A stretch of DNA of 37,462 nt. Origin: a virus. The notes under the pieces are model-generated. The model was given only the letters and a program-made list of their open reading frames with translations. It made no database searches and was not told where the DNA came from. The stretch lies in IMG/VR virus record IMGVR_UViG_3300020202_000166, positions 1 through 37,462 of that record; one strand, given 5' to 3'. The number at the start of each line of letters is the position of its first letter. Within the stretch, counting starts at the first letter, position 1. Both the position numbers and the translations under genes were made by a program. This document shows, piece by piece, positions 8,158-14,612 of the stretch.

Positions 8158-8708
8158 TTTCCACCTCTGTAAAAGACATGCTTGCCAATCGTTGCGGTCT
8201 TAGTCATCTTCTTGGCCCAAGATGGGACTTTAAAATCAGTGGATTCCCAGTGATCCGCACCATTAACAAGATTCGTATGAGCAGATTCTCGCCATGCCTT
8301 TTCAGCGTCTTTCCATACCCATTTAGGGGACTTAGCCAGACGTAGAGAGTTAACGCCATATACACCCTTCAACGTTCCACGGTTACGGATCGCTTCAGCA
8401 ATCGCAACCTTGCCAACATAGGACTCTCCCTCCGCTTCCCCAACAATCGCCCTAATCGCCATCATCCGATCAATCTCAGCGAATCCCGACGAGTTCCAAA
8501 GCATCAGCAGAAAAATTACGAGACTTAGAAACCTGGTCCCAAAGGCTATTTTGTCTGGATGCGTATTCGAGGAGCTTACTGAGGTAAGATTGATCTCCCG
8601 TTTCCTGGTAGGCAGTAATAAGGAGAGCAATCCGCGCTCGGTCAATTTGGGATTGCATCTTGATTTCATCGATAAGCCCTTTGATTCCTGTTTTGTTTGA
8701 CACTTCAT
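8154..8708 (-). CDS. SleB-type cell-wall hydrolase (endolysin candidate)
   Basis: The C-terminal two thirds match the Hydrolase_2/SleB fold: AIVGEAEGESYVGKVAIAEAI (catalytic Glu in the GEAEGE element), RNRGTLKGVYG, then NGADHWES and a final K-H-V-F-Y-R. This family cleaves peptidoglycan glycan strands as a lytic transglycosylase. A hydrophobic stretch (about residues 59-71, FLSLVIFLLMLW, then SSGFAE) is a signal peptide or signal-anchor. The start is uncertain: from 8708 the first ~58 residues overlap another frame (8476-8712); the first ATG after that overlap is at 8504 but would truncate the signal. Export through Sec is likely in either case. Confidence 0.75.
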   Translation of the reverse strand: MKCQTKQESKGLSMKSRCNPKLTERGLLSLLLPTRKREINLTSVSSSNTHPDKIAFGTRFLSLVIFLLMLWNSSGFAEIDRMMAIRAIVGEAEGESYVGKVAIAEAIRNRGTLKGVYGVNSLRLAKSPKWVWKDAEKAWRESAHTNLVNGADHWESTDFKVPSWAKKMTKTATIGKHVFYRGGK

Positions 8709-8712
8709 TCAT
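8476..8712 (-). CDS. hypothetical helical protein overlapping the SleB-like gene
   Basis: A 78-residue frame in a different phase from the SleB-like gene, starting four bases upstream of it at the same AAGGGGGA site. The product (MNEVSNKTGIKGLIDEIK and so on) is balanced in composition and helical, more protein-like than the N-terminal part of the overlapping frame. It may be the first gene of the operon, with SleB translated by re-initiation from near its end. One of the two overlapping reading frames may be unused. Confidence 0.5.
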   Translation of the reverse strand: MNEVSNKTGIKGLIDEIKMQSQIDRARIALLITAYQETGDQSYLSKLLEYASRQNSLWDQVSKSRNFSADALELVGIR

Positions 8713-8735
8713 TCCCCCTTTTGGATTTAGGGGCC

Positions 8736-8776
8736 AAAAAAAAATGGCCCATCCAGGGTTGACCTAGATGAGCCAT
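8736..8776 (-). terminator. rho-independent terminator (proximal)
   Basis: On the minus strand a 10-bp stem (ATGGCTCATC with GATGGGCCAT, one G-U pair) is followed by nine T. Only about 24 bases separate its U-tract from the first start codon of the hydrolase/recombination operon. Confidence 0.85.
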
Positions 8777-8808
8777 AAAAAAAGCCCACCAGGATTGCCC
8801 TGGTGGGC
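8777..8808 (-). terminator. rho-independent terminator (distal, strong)
   Basis: A perfect 10-bp GC-rich stem (GCCCACCAGG / CCTGGTGGGC, 5-base loop) is followed on the minus strand by seven T. It is in tandem with the next terminator and would stop transcripts coming from the integrase/zinc-finger region. Confidence 0.92.
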
Positions 8809-8840
8809 CTCTAACATTTCCTAATTTTTTCTAACTACAA

Positions 8841-8872
8841 TCGGGGCGGCAGGATTTGAACCTGCGACGTCC
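8841..8872 (-). other. attP core: 3' end of a proline-type tRNA
   Basis: On the minus strand the sequence contains the T-arm GCAGG-TTCAAAT-CCTGC followed by the acceptor strand CGCCCCG and A. It matches the 3' end of bacterial proline tRNAs that start CGGGGCG. No anticodon arm or 5' half is present, so this is a fragment. It lies downstream of the integrase gene, as is usual for tyrosine integrases that insert into the 3' end of a tRNA gene and restore it. Exact core limits cannot be fixed without the host junctions. Confidence 0.85.
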
Positions 8873-8877
8873 TACTG

Positions 8878-9042
8878 TCAAACCCGATTAAGAGAGAAAA
8901 AAAGAGAGCGGTTAGAGGCCCTTGAGGGAGTAACGATTCCGACATGGGAGACAATCGGGCGAAAGTCTTTTGTGGAAACAAAACCCATGCCGGAAAACTT
9001 TTGCAAGGATTTGATCTTAACCGCCCGATTGGTTTTTTGCAT
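8878..9042 (-). CDS. possible small basic protein (54 aa) beside attP
   Basis: An ATG-started frame of 54 residues (MQKTNRAVKIKSLQKFSGMG...) that is basic and ends next to the attP core. A GGGAG lies about 12 bases upstream, which is long for a ribosome-binding site. Its position between the zinc-finger gene and attP would suit an excisionase or directionality factor, but no such motif is visible. The stretch also holds nested inverted repeats, so it may be a recombination-site arm instead of a gene. Confidence 0.3.
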   Translation of the reverse strand: MQKTNRAVKIKSLQKFSGMGFVSTKDFRPIVSHVGIVTPSRASNRSLFFSLNRV

Positions 9043-9060
9043 GTCAGGATTTTACTCCCT
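8908..9060. repeat. nested inverted repeats next to attP
   Basis: AGGGAGTAA at 8925-8933 pairs with TTACTCCCT at 9052-9060. CAATCGGGCG at 8952-8961 pairs with CGCCCGATTG at 9022-9031. GCGGTTA at 8908-8914 pairs with TAACCGC at 9018-9024, and CATGGG at 8943-8948 with CCCATG at 8984-8989. Some pairings exclude each other. They could be integrase or excisionase arm sites or an RNA fold. Confidence 0.6.
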
Positions 9061-9084
9061 TTCAAACTACTTTCAACAACAATT

Positions 9085-9204
9085 TTAGTCTTTTTTCAAC
9101 TGCCTTAAAGCCCAAGCAGCTTGACGGCATTTCCCCGAACAATACTTCTTCCAAGGAACCGTCTTTTCATACTTCTTTTTGCAAATCTCACAACTCGACT
9201 TCAT
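9085..9204 (-). CDS. 39-residue zinc-finger protein
   Basis: A frame from the ATG at 9204 to a TAA at 9085. The product starts MKSSCEICKKKYEKTVPWKK and continues YCSGKCRQAAW, giving C-x2-C ... C-x3-C, a compact zinc knuckle seen in many tiny phage proteins. It is followed by a basic tail. TAGGAG lies 7 bases before the start, and a promoter with a palindromic operator is just upstream. It could be a regulator, excision factor or nucleic-acid-binding accessory protein. Confidence 0.7.
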   Translation of the reverse strand: MKSSCEICKKKYEKTVPWKKYCSGKCRQAAWALRQLKKD

Positions 9205-9228
9205 CACTACTCCTACGCTGATGATATT

Positions 9229-9258
9229 AGTATAACGGTATCCGTTAGGAAAAGTAAA
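9229..9258 (-). promoter_or_regulatory. sigma70-like promoter with palindromic operator
   Basis: On the minus strand TTTACT (9253-9258) and TATACT (9229-9234) are separated by 18 bases. A perfect palindrome TAACGG-TAT-CCGTTA occupies 9233-9247, filling most of the spacer and touching the -10 box. This is the classic layout of a repressor-controlled phage promoter. It drives the 39-residue zinc-finger gene and, if the terminators are overcome, the region beyond. Confidence 0.65.
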
Positions 9259-9292
9259 GGTTATTTTTAAACTTTGTTTACTTAGAAACTAC

Positions 9293-10192
9293 TTAGGCCA
9301 ATCTCCCTACTGCCACAGGGCTTTCAGCGGGTTGTCGGCCTAAAGCGCGGTCGTATAGTGCGCGGGTTGAGCCTTCGAGGAGGTTTAAATAGCGGATGGT
9401 TTGATTGATGTTTGTATGCCCTAAGAACTTACTTACAAAGCCGATGTCTGCCCCGCCTTCAAGCATCCGGATAGCTAAGGAATGCCTTAAGGCATGGGGA
9501 CTTATCTCGATCCCTTTCATCTTGCCTATTTTGGTGACTAGCTTAGTGATGTCGTTTGGCATGAGCCTTAATCTGGATTCATTCATAAAAACATGCTCTC
9601 CTTTGGCTAGCTTCTCAGATACCCTTATTTGACGTTCTATTAATACGGCTGTTTTCTCGGTAAACGGGAGTATCCTGGGCCGGTATTCCCCTTTCGAGGT
9701 TTCCTGCCTTATGGCCACGTTCATTTTATCGAGTCTAATGTCTGGGCGGTCTAAGAATGATGCTTCCTCCCGGCAAATCCCGGTATCCCATAAAAGGTTC
9801 ATCAAAACTTCCCCTTGCTGATTCAGGATCGGGTTATCTGTAATAATGAAATCAAATTCCTTTTGCGAGATATGTTTAGGGTCTTTAGGTCTTGGTTTTC
9901 TGAACCTTGAAAAAACATAGGGATTAAAAGGAAGGATCTCTTCAACAACAGCCCACTTATAGAATGTCACAATAATCTTGGACATCCTATAGGTGTACTG
10001 TCTCTGCCAGTTGTTATCGGTCTCTAGTTTGACTAATACCTCATCAATATCCGAAGGTTTTTTAGCAGCTAGAAAATCAATATGAGGTAAGAAGTATTCA
10101 AGAGTCCTGACGTACTCTCTGACTGTTTTATCGGATAAACCTCGAATATCCCGACTGAAAGCCTCGTACTTTTTTATAAGTTCTGTATTCAT
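9293..10192 (-). CDS. int: tyrosine recombinase / phage integrase
   Basis: A 299-residue XerC/D-like tyrosine recombinase. Residues 1-95 are the SAM-like N-terminal DNA-binding domain. Catalytic residues are visible: R141 in TGICREE, K167 in TSKGEYR, H233 and R236 in PHALRHS, H259 in LGHTN and nucleophile Y268 in TIRYLNL. It would integrate the phage at a proline tRNA gene, judged by the tRNA 3' fragment downstream at 8841-8872. Its start is close to a 12-bp palindrome (10212-10223), which may control it. The family call is secure. Confidence 0.95.
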   Translation of the reverse strand: MNTELIKKYEAFSRDIRGLSDKTVREYVRTLEYFLPHIDFLAAKKPSDIDEVLVKLETDNNWQRQYTYRMSKIIVTFYKWAVVEEILPFNPYVFSRFRKPRPKDPKHISQKEFDFIITDNPILNQQGEVLMNLLWDTGICREEASFLDRPDIRLDKMNVAIRQETSKGEYRPRILPFTEKTAVLIERQIRVSEKLAKGEHVFMNESRLRLMPNDITKLVTKIGKMKGIEISPHALRHSLAIRMLEGGADIGFVSKFLGHTNINQTIRYLNLLEGSTRALYDRALGRQPAESPVAVGRLA

Positions 10193-10211
10193 CGGCGATT
10201 TTATAGCTTAA

Positions 10212-10223
10212 AAACTATAGTTT
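10212..10223. promoter_or_regulatory. 12-bp palindrome upstream of integrase
   Basis: AAACTATAGTTT is a perfect palindrome 20 bases before the integrase start. TATAGT within it and TATAAA just downstream could act as -10 boxes on the minus strand. It may be an operator controlling integrase transcription. The rest of 10193-10433 is AT-rich and holds no gene that I can support. Confidence 0.45.
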
Positions 10224-10433
10224 GTGGCTAATAAATGACGGGTTTATTGATCGTAAGGGGAAAACCTTAGTAGGATATCAGGGAAAATACTAGTCTCTAT
10301 TTACAAAAAATTAGGTCGATACCTATCAATGGTAGATAATTATCGTTCACTTTATAAATGTTATGAGTTTCAGCGAATCCAGAAAAATGTGCAGTTTTGG
10401 TGGTTATTTAATACGTTTTAACGTGCGGTATAG

Positions 10434-12269
10434 TTAAAAGAAATCCCCTGTCAAAAGAGACATTTTTACATAAGTGTATTCATGGTTGGCATCAGGCCGT
10501 TCCCTTACTGGTCTTAATCTTATAATAGGCGCCCCCAAGAAATTAGGCCGACCGCTAAAAGTAGGGACATATCCTTTAGTATCAGGCACCCATCCTTTTT
10601 GAAAAGACCCAGTTCTTACTAAAAGTCTCTCCTTTTGCTTTACTTTCATCCTTGAATCTAAATACATGGTAGACGGCATAGCTGCATTAAATTTATGGTC
10701 GTGACCTGAGTTGCCAGTAATAAAGACATACCCATTTCTACGCGCAATTAGACTTTCGTTTTTTGTATGAATACACCAGACATCACCGCTGTAATGCGCT
10801 TTACTAGCTCTTATTCTGGAAAAAGGGATATCGGTTGTTGATCGCTGGCAATATCCAATAACCCAGCAGCCGTTTTTAAAGCCGCCTTTTTTAAAATATT
10901 TCCTTGTTCTATAACCATGAATTGCCAAAGCCCACTGTAATCTGTCTATTAATGATTCATCACCTGAATAATATGTTCCAGCCGTGGGATACCTTGCGTA
11001 ACCATCCCCCAAAACAAGATTTTTAAAGAAAATGTCAAATTGTCGCTTGCTTAACTTAAAAACCCAATCAGGGATATTCTTCTTATCAACATATCTAAGA
11101 ACAAGTCGAGCAGATGCTTTTCTAATATGAAAGCTCGTAAGGCCATCGCATTTAACCCAAGACGAATAATCGTATCCAAGCCTATCCAAAATACTTTTAA
11201 TAATAGCTACCTTTTCATGAGATTTTTGATTAATATCAATTCCTTGGCCACGCTGCTTATCATAAATTCTGAAATGGCCTTCCGCTATCAACCATCCAGT
11301 TAATGCTATTTCATCGTCGCTCAAGTGATATTCAGACTCAACTATTCCAGCTAACGGGATCTGTGCTTGACATTGATAATTTACAAATTCAGAAGCATCC
11401 TTTTTAAGCCAATAACCCATTTTCTTTGTTTTGCAATTTTTAAGTCGATAAATAACTCTGTGGTTTGGCGTTAATAACATATCGACATTGCTATTTTTTA
11501 TATGAATCATTTCACCTTTATACGGTTTTTGATAGACATCAGTAGCGGTATCTTCATATATTGATCCGTCTTTATATGAAAATACGGGGTCGCCTTTTTT
11601 AATTTCACCTATAGATTTCCACCCATCTAAAGTAAGGATTTGAGTAGTTTTATCCAAACACAAGTATACATCAGCGTCCCAAACTGCTGTCATATCTTCA
11701 AGAGCATTTAATGAAGATCCTATTCTTCTGCCTCCACCAGCTTTTTTACCGGCTGTATGATGTGCGTAAATATCAACCCCGACAAGATGCTTTTTTCCGT
11801 ACCTGAAAATAAGTCTGATAACAGAAACCCCACCTAGATATTTACACCTTAGGGAATCACACATTTTCATCGTTGAAGTTTGCCCAGAGTCAAATTGATA
11901 GTAGTGGTTCCCTTCAATTAAACCGACCGCTCTATCTTTCATGAATGAGATTTCATCGATAAACTCAAGTGTCCTTTTTGCCATCAAATCATCTAAGGTC
12001 TTGATTGTTGTATCGTGTAATTTAGCGTGATAAAAAGCCTCTCTTTCCGATGTTGAGGCTAGATCGTCGTAGTCTCCTAATCCTAAGTAATAAACCTTCC
12101 CAGTTTCTTCCTGAAGTTTTTTACAGTAGTTTAAATACCCTTTCCACCTGTCCACATCGCAGTTATGCGCGAAGCGGTGAACATCTGAAAATATGCACAA
12201 ATAATAGTCTTCGTTAAAATGCTTTATGGGGATCTCGAAACGATGCACAGTAAATAGTGAATCGCTCAT
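10434..12269 (-). CDS. calcineurin-like metallophosphoesterase interrupted by an intein
   Basis: The 611-residue precursor has metallophosphoesterase motifs in order: SDVH (D29, H31), GLGDYDD (D66), EGNHYY (N121, H122), YAHHTAG (H170, H171). After residue 203 the domain is broken by a 317-residue intein. It resumes at S521 with SGHDHKF, the final G-H-x-H metal motif. The spliced product would be 294 residues. Members hydrolyse phosphodiesters or nucleotides; phage versions may act on DNA ends or signalling nucleotides. The unspliced protein lacks the final GHxH motif in place, so activity probably depends on splicing. Confidence 0.88.
   Translation of the reverse strand: MSDSLFTVHRFEIPIKHFNEDYYLCIFSDVHRFAHNCDVDRWKGYLNYCKKLQEETGKVYYLGLGDYDDLASTSEREAFYHAKLHDTTIKTLDDLMAKRTLEFIDEISFMKDRAVGLIEGNHYYQFDSGQTSTMKMCDSLRCKYLGGVSVIRLIFRYGKKHLVGVDIYAHHTAGKKAGGGRRIGSSLNALEDMTAVWDADVYLCLDKTTQILTLDGWKSIGEIKKGDPVFSYKDGSIYEDTATDVYQKPYKGEMIHIKNSNVDMLLTPNHRVIYRLKNCKTKKMGYWLKKDASEFVNYQCQAQIPLAGIVESEYHLSDDEIALTGWLIAEGHFRIYDKQRGQGIDINQKSHEKVAIIKSILDRLGYDYSSWVKCDGLTSFHIRKASARLVLRYVDKKNIPDWVFKLSKRQFDIFFKNLVLGDGYARYPTAGTYYSGDESLIDRLQWALAIHGYRTRKYFKKGGFKNGCWVIGYCQRSTTDIPFSRIRASKAHYSGDVWCIHTKNESLIARRNGYVFITGNSGHDHKFNAAMPSTMYLDSRMKVKQKERLLVRTGSFQKGWVPDTKGYVPTFSGRPNFLGAPIIRLRPVRERPDANHEYTYVKMSLLTGDFF
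10710..11660 (-). mobile_element. intein with LAGLIDADG homing endonuclease domain
   Basis: Precursor residues 204-520. Block A starts at C204 (CLDKTTQILTLDGWKSIGEI), block B is LLTPNHRVIYR with the T-x-x-H motif, and dodecapeptide-like segments LTGWLIAEGHF and FFKNLVLGDGYARY mark the LAGLIDADG endonuclease. Block F is DVWCIHTKNESLIARRNG and the end is YVFITGN followed by Ser+1. The usual penultimate His is Gly here. The insertion point directly before the extein GHDH motif is a conserved catalytic site, as is usual for inteins. Confidence 0.9.
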
Positions 12270-12294
12270 GCTAACCTAGGTAAGTCCTGGAGGT

Positions 12295-12612
12295 TCAATC
12301 AAATATCTTTTCGCATGCCTTTGCGAAATTTTTAGCGTACCGGCGTTTAAAAAATGGCCACTTCCATTGAAAAACTGGAATTTTCTTAAAATCTTCTTCT
12401 TTTAAATTCCTTATTCCTTCAACTAGCACCTGGTCGAAGACTTCTCTTTCTTCAGGAGTTTGAGCATATTTTATTTTGTCATGATCAAAAAAAAGCTGGT
12501 CTAGAGGGTCAAGTTCCTCTCTCTTAATTGCACAGTCCAAACGAGAGCCACCACAAACTCCATAAGTAGGAAAAAAATATCCTAATTTTCTAAACTTTTC
12601 CGCTAGGCTCAT
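12295..12612 (-). CDS. phospholipase A2-like protein
   Basis: The frame continues to 12699, but I start at the ATG at 12612, which overlaps the upstream holin-like gene by only 23 bases. The 105-residue product has YGVCGG (17-22), then DPLDQLFFDHD (35-45). The Y-G-x-C-G-G loop followed by a D-x-x-x-x-x-H-D helix is the calcium loop and catalytic HD pair of phospholipase A2-like domains, also seen in some viruses and phages. It would hydrolyse membrane phospholipids. Its place after holin and spanin-like genes suggests a lysis or envelope role. Assignment rests on the motif only. Confidence 0.55.
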   Translation of the reverse strand: MSLAEKFRKLGYFFPTYGVCGGSRLDCAIKREELDPLDQLFFDHDKIKYAQTPEEREVFDQVLVEGIRNLKEEDFKKIPVFQWKWPFFKRRYAKNFAKACEKIFD

Positions 12613-12784
12613 TTTTATCACCGTTTGACTTTTGGCCAAAATAAAAAGACACGATTGAGATAACAATAGTATAAAAAGGCTCGTCCACTTTCTTTCCAAG
12701 GTAAGCCATAATACAAAGAGTTAAAACCGTCACAACCGCAAGCCATCCCCTGATGCTAACTCCTAAAACATTAGACTCATTCAT
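12590..12784 (-). CDS. holin-like small membrane protein (64 aa)
   Basis: Two membrane segments are visible (about residues 12-29 and 37-51, GWLAVVTVLTLCIMAYLG and FYTIVISIVSFYFGQ) with a polar tail GQKSNGDKNEPSGKV. This fits a small class II holin or an antiholin that permeabilises the inner membrane. It is coupled to the upstream 43-residue gene by ATGA. The neighbouring spanin-like, coiled-coil and phospholipase-like genes support a lysis module. Confidence 0.65.
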   Translation of the reverse strand: MNESNVLGVSIRGWLAVVTVLTLCIMAYLGKKVDEPFYTIVISIVSFYFGQKSNGDKNEPSGKV

Positions 12785-12912
12785 GACAGATCCTTTTTGA
12801 AACGGACTATCACTTCCCCGTCCTTATTAAAAGAAACCTCGGCATGATCAACCACACCAGACAGCGCTTTTTTAATTTTATTCAAAATAGATTTTTTATT
12901 TTTTCTTTTCAT
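12781..12912 (-). CDS. small basic protein (43 aa)
   Basis: A frame from the ATG at 12912 to a TGA at 12781. The product begins MKRKNKKSILNKIKKALSGV and continues with a beta-rich half ending VIVRFKKDLS. It overlaps both neighbours (17 and 4 bases), which supports translation. Function unknown. Confidence 0.55.
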   Translation of the reverse strand: MKRKNKKSILNKIKKALSGVVDHAEVSFNKDGEVIVRFKKDLS

Positions 12913-13123
12913 TGCATTCACAGTAGAAGTTATCAGGTAGTTTCAGGTCATTTCGGTACTCAATGTCTTCCATCCGGTCAATCATAAGGTCGAGGGTGAA
13001 AGGATCTATGTCTAAATCTTGGGCTTTGAGGCTAATCAGAAAATCTAGAACCTCTTCATGGTTTTGACACATCGCCTCTATACATTCCCGTAGAATCGAG
13101 TTTTTTTCGCAGCAGGATTTCAT
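12896..13123 (-). CDS. hypothetical acidic helical protein (75 aa)
   Basis: A helical protein with several cysteines (MKSCCEKNSILRECIEAMC, and FYCEC near the end). It lies in the late operon between the spanin-like and 43-residue genes, overlapping both. No family recognised. Confidence 0.6.
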   Translation of the reverse strand: MKSCCEKNSILRECIEAMCQNHEEVLDFLISLKAQDLDIDPFTLDLMIDRMEDIEYRNDLKLPDNFYCECNEKKK

Positions 13124-13395
13124 GACTTAACCGCCCTCAATATGATTTTTAAGTCTCTTTGAAGTTCTTCCTGGTTCCGGTCGTATTTTTCCTGAAATTT
13201 AACAAATGTCTGGGCCTGGTTCTCAAGCTGCCTTTGAATCTCCGGAATAACAACCTCATGCTTTTGCGTTAACGCATTAGCCTGCTCAATGTCAGCTTTA
13301 GCACTTGTAATGAAATACCAAGTTACTCCAAAGGCAGAAGAAATGATTATCGTTAAAATCCATCTAGGAATTTTGACGTTTCCGTTTTCAGACAT
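13120..13395 (-). CDS. single-pass membrane coiled-coil protein (spanin-like)
   Basis: A 91-residue protein with one N-terminal membrane segment (about residues 12-30, WILTIIISSAFGVTWYFIT) followed by a helical, Gln/Glu-rich periplasmic part. The topology resembles i-spanins (Rz) or XhlA-type proteins that act with holins. It overlaps the upstream coiled-coil gene by 8 bases. There is no matching outer-membrane lipoprotein nested in it that I can find. Confidence 0.5.
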   Translation of the reverse strand: MSENGNVKIPRWILTIIISSAFGVTWYFITSAKADIEQANALTQKHEVVIPEIQRQLENQAQTFVKFQEKYDRNQEELQRDLKIILRAVKS

Positions 13396-14116
13396 TGGAT
13401 TTCTTTTTTTTCAGTTTTTCTTTTCCTGAAGCATCCAGTGGACTAGGGCTGGATGAAAGGATTTCCTTAACTTCATTTTCTTTGGATCGAATAGACTCTT
13501 GTAATACCTGTCTATCTGCTTCAAGGTCATTGGACTTTTTAGAGAGCTTATTTTTTTCATCTTCCAACCTCTCTTTTTCAAGGTTAAACTCAGAAATTTT
13601 GGCAGTTAGCTCTATCTTCTTATTATTAAATTCGGATTGTTTTGATTGAAGATCGGAGGCGTCCCTAACAAGTCTTGCCTCGATTAATTTTAAGGAATCT
13701 AACTTTTCTTCTATCTCAAGCTCTCGTTTTTTAAGAAACTCAACCTGTTTCAAATTCTCTTTTTCACTTAGCGAAAGCTTCTCTTCGCGTTCTTTGTAAA
13801 TGACGCGCTCTTTTCTAAATTCCTCTTTGTCTTTGTTGAAGCTATCTCTCAAAAAAGTGACATTAAATTTCTCGTCATTTAAAAGCTTTCTTTCGCTTTG
13901 AATCTCGGACCGAAGTTGCTCCAATTTCTTGCGGTCATTTTGGATCTCGATTCTTTCTCTCTCACACTCCTGAGCCGTTCTTTGCCTATGCGCGTAAGCC
14001 TCATTACATTTTTCTGCTAAATCAGCAATAACCTTCTCTAAAGCCTCTTTTTGGCTTTGAAGTCTTTGAATATCTGCGTCCAAAATGCCTTTTATTTGCT
14101 CCACCGTAATATCCAT
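13388..14116 (-). CDS. long coiled-coil protein (242 aa)
   Basis: Almost the whole protein is one coiled coil with Lys/Glu/Leu heptads (about residues 10-220); the end is polar and basic (PSPLDASGKEKLKKKKSNV). There is no signal peptide. GGAGAC is 6 bases before the start, and a GGCC-stem terminator hairpin sits just upstream (14133-14167). It is the first gene of the probable lysis operon. It could be a structural or scaffold-like protein; no family was recognised. Confidence 0.7.
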   Translation of the reverse strand: MDITVEQIKGILDADIQRLQSQKEALEKVIADLAEKCNEAYAHRQRTAQECERERIEIQNDRKKLEQLRSEIQSERKLLNDEKFNVTFLRDSFNKDKEEFRKERVIYKEREEKLSLSEKENLKQVEFLKKRELEIEEKLDSLKLIEARLVRDASDLQSKQSEFNNKKIELTAKISEFNLEKERLEDEKNKLSKKSNDLEADRQVLQESIRSKENEVKEILSSSPSPLDASGKEKLKKKKSNV

Positions 14117-14132
14117 ATGTCTCCTTTAATGT

Positions 14133-14167
14133 AAAAAGGCCATCCCGGACCTTCTCCGAAATGGCCT
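14133..14167 (-). terminator. GGCC-stem terminator/leader hairpin
   Basis: Minus strand: AGGCCAT and ATGGCCT form a 7-bp stem with an inner CGGA/TCCG stem, followed by TTTTT. It lies 17 bases from the ATG of the coiled-coil gene, leaving no space for a promoter after it. Confidence 0.8.
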
Positions 14168-14273
14168 GATTGGGCTAAATTGCCGAATGAGGTAAATAAC
14201 TTGTACTAAATGACTTACGCTATATTTTCATTTATTATCCACAAACTCAATTTTCTATTGTAGATTATTGCCC

Positions 14274-14612
14274 ATGAAAACAAGCGTCTTTACGGCCCTT
14301 CTTTTCCTTTTCTCTAGTCCGCTATTTGCCTGCATTGAGTTTCTTTCTAGCGATTACAAATTTATTAACGAAGACTCAAAAACCGCTGCCGTTAACTATC
14401 ACGGAGTTATCCGCAATAACTGCGGACGAGTTATTAAATTTCCAGTCATTCATATTATTACACTCGATGAAGATGATGTCCCTCGACATGTCTTTAAGCA
14501 TTTGATTGCTTATGAACTCGATCATGGCGAACTCCAGGAATACGATTACACGAGTCCATTAAAATACAATGTCCTTTCTGTAAAAACTGAAATAACCTGG
14601 GAAAATTCATGA
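14274..14612 (+). CDS. exported protein, first gene of a + strand cassette
   Basis: A 112-residue protein starting MKTSVFTALLFLFSSPLFAC with a clear Sec signal; L-F-A-C could be a lipobox, or cleavage may occur after the Ala. The mature part is beta-rich with two further cysteines (NNCGR) and acidic turns (TLDEDDVP). One of only four genes read on the + strand. Its stop overlaps the next start (ATGA). A promoter must lie in 14168-14273 (TTGTAC and TATATT are present but poorly spaced). A lysogenic-conversion or exclusion role is plausible, not shown. Confidence 0.75.
   Translation: MKTSVFTALLFLFSSPLFACIEFLSSDYKFINEDSKTAAVNYHGVIRNNCGRVIKFPVIHIITLDEDDVPRHVFKHLIAYELDHGELQEYDYTSPLKYNVLSVKTEITWENS

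Noticed and set aside
8835-9065. Open frame of 76 residues across the attP region ending in a tRNA-derived tail
   Set aside because: Its C-terminus is simply the translation of the tRNA 3' end (S-R-T-S-Q-V-Q-I-L-P-P), a well-known artefact; the rest has no gene-like composition.
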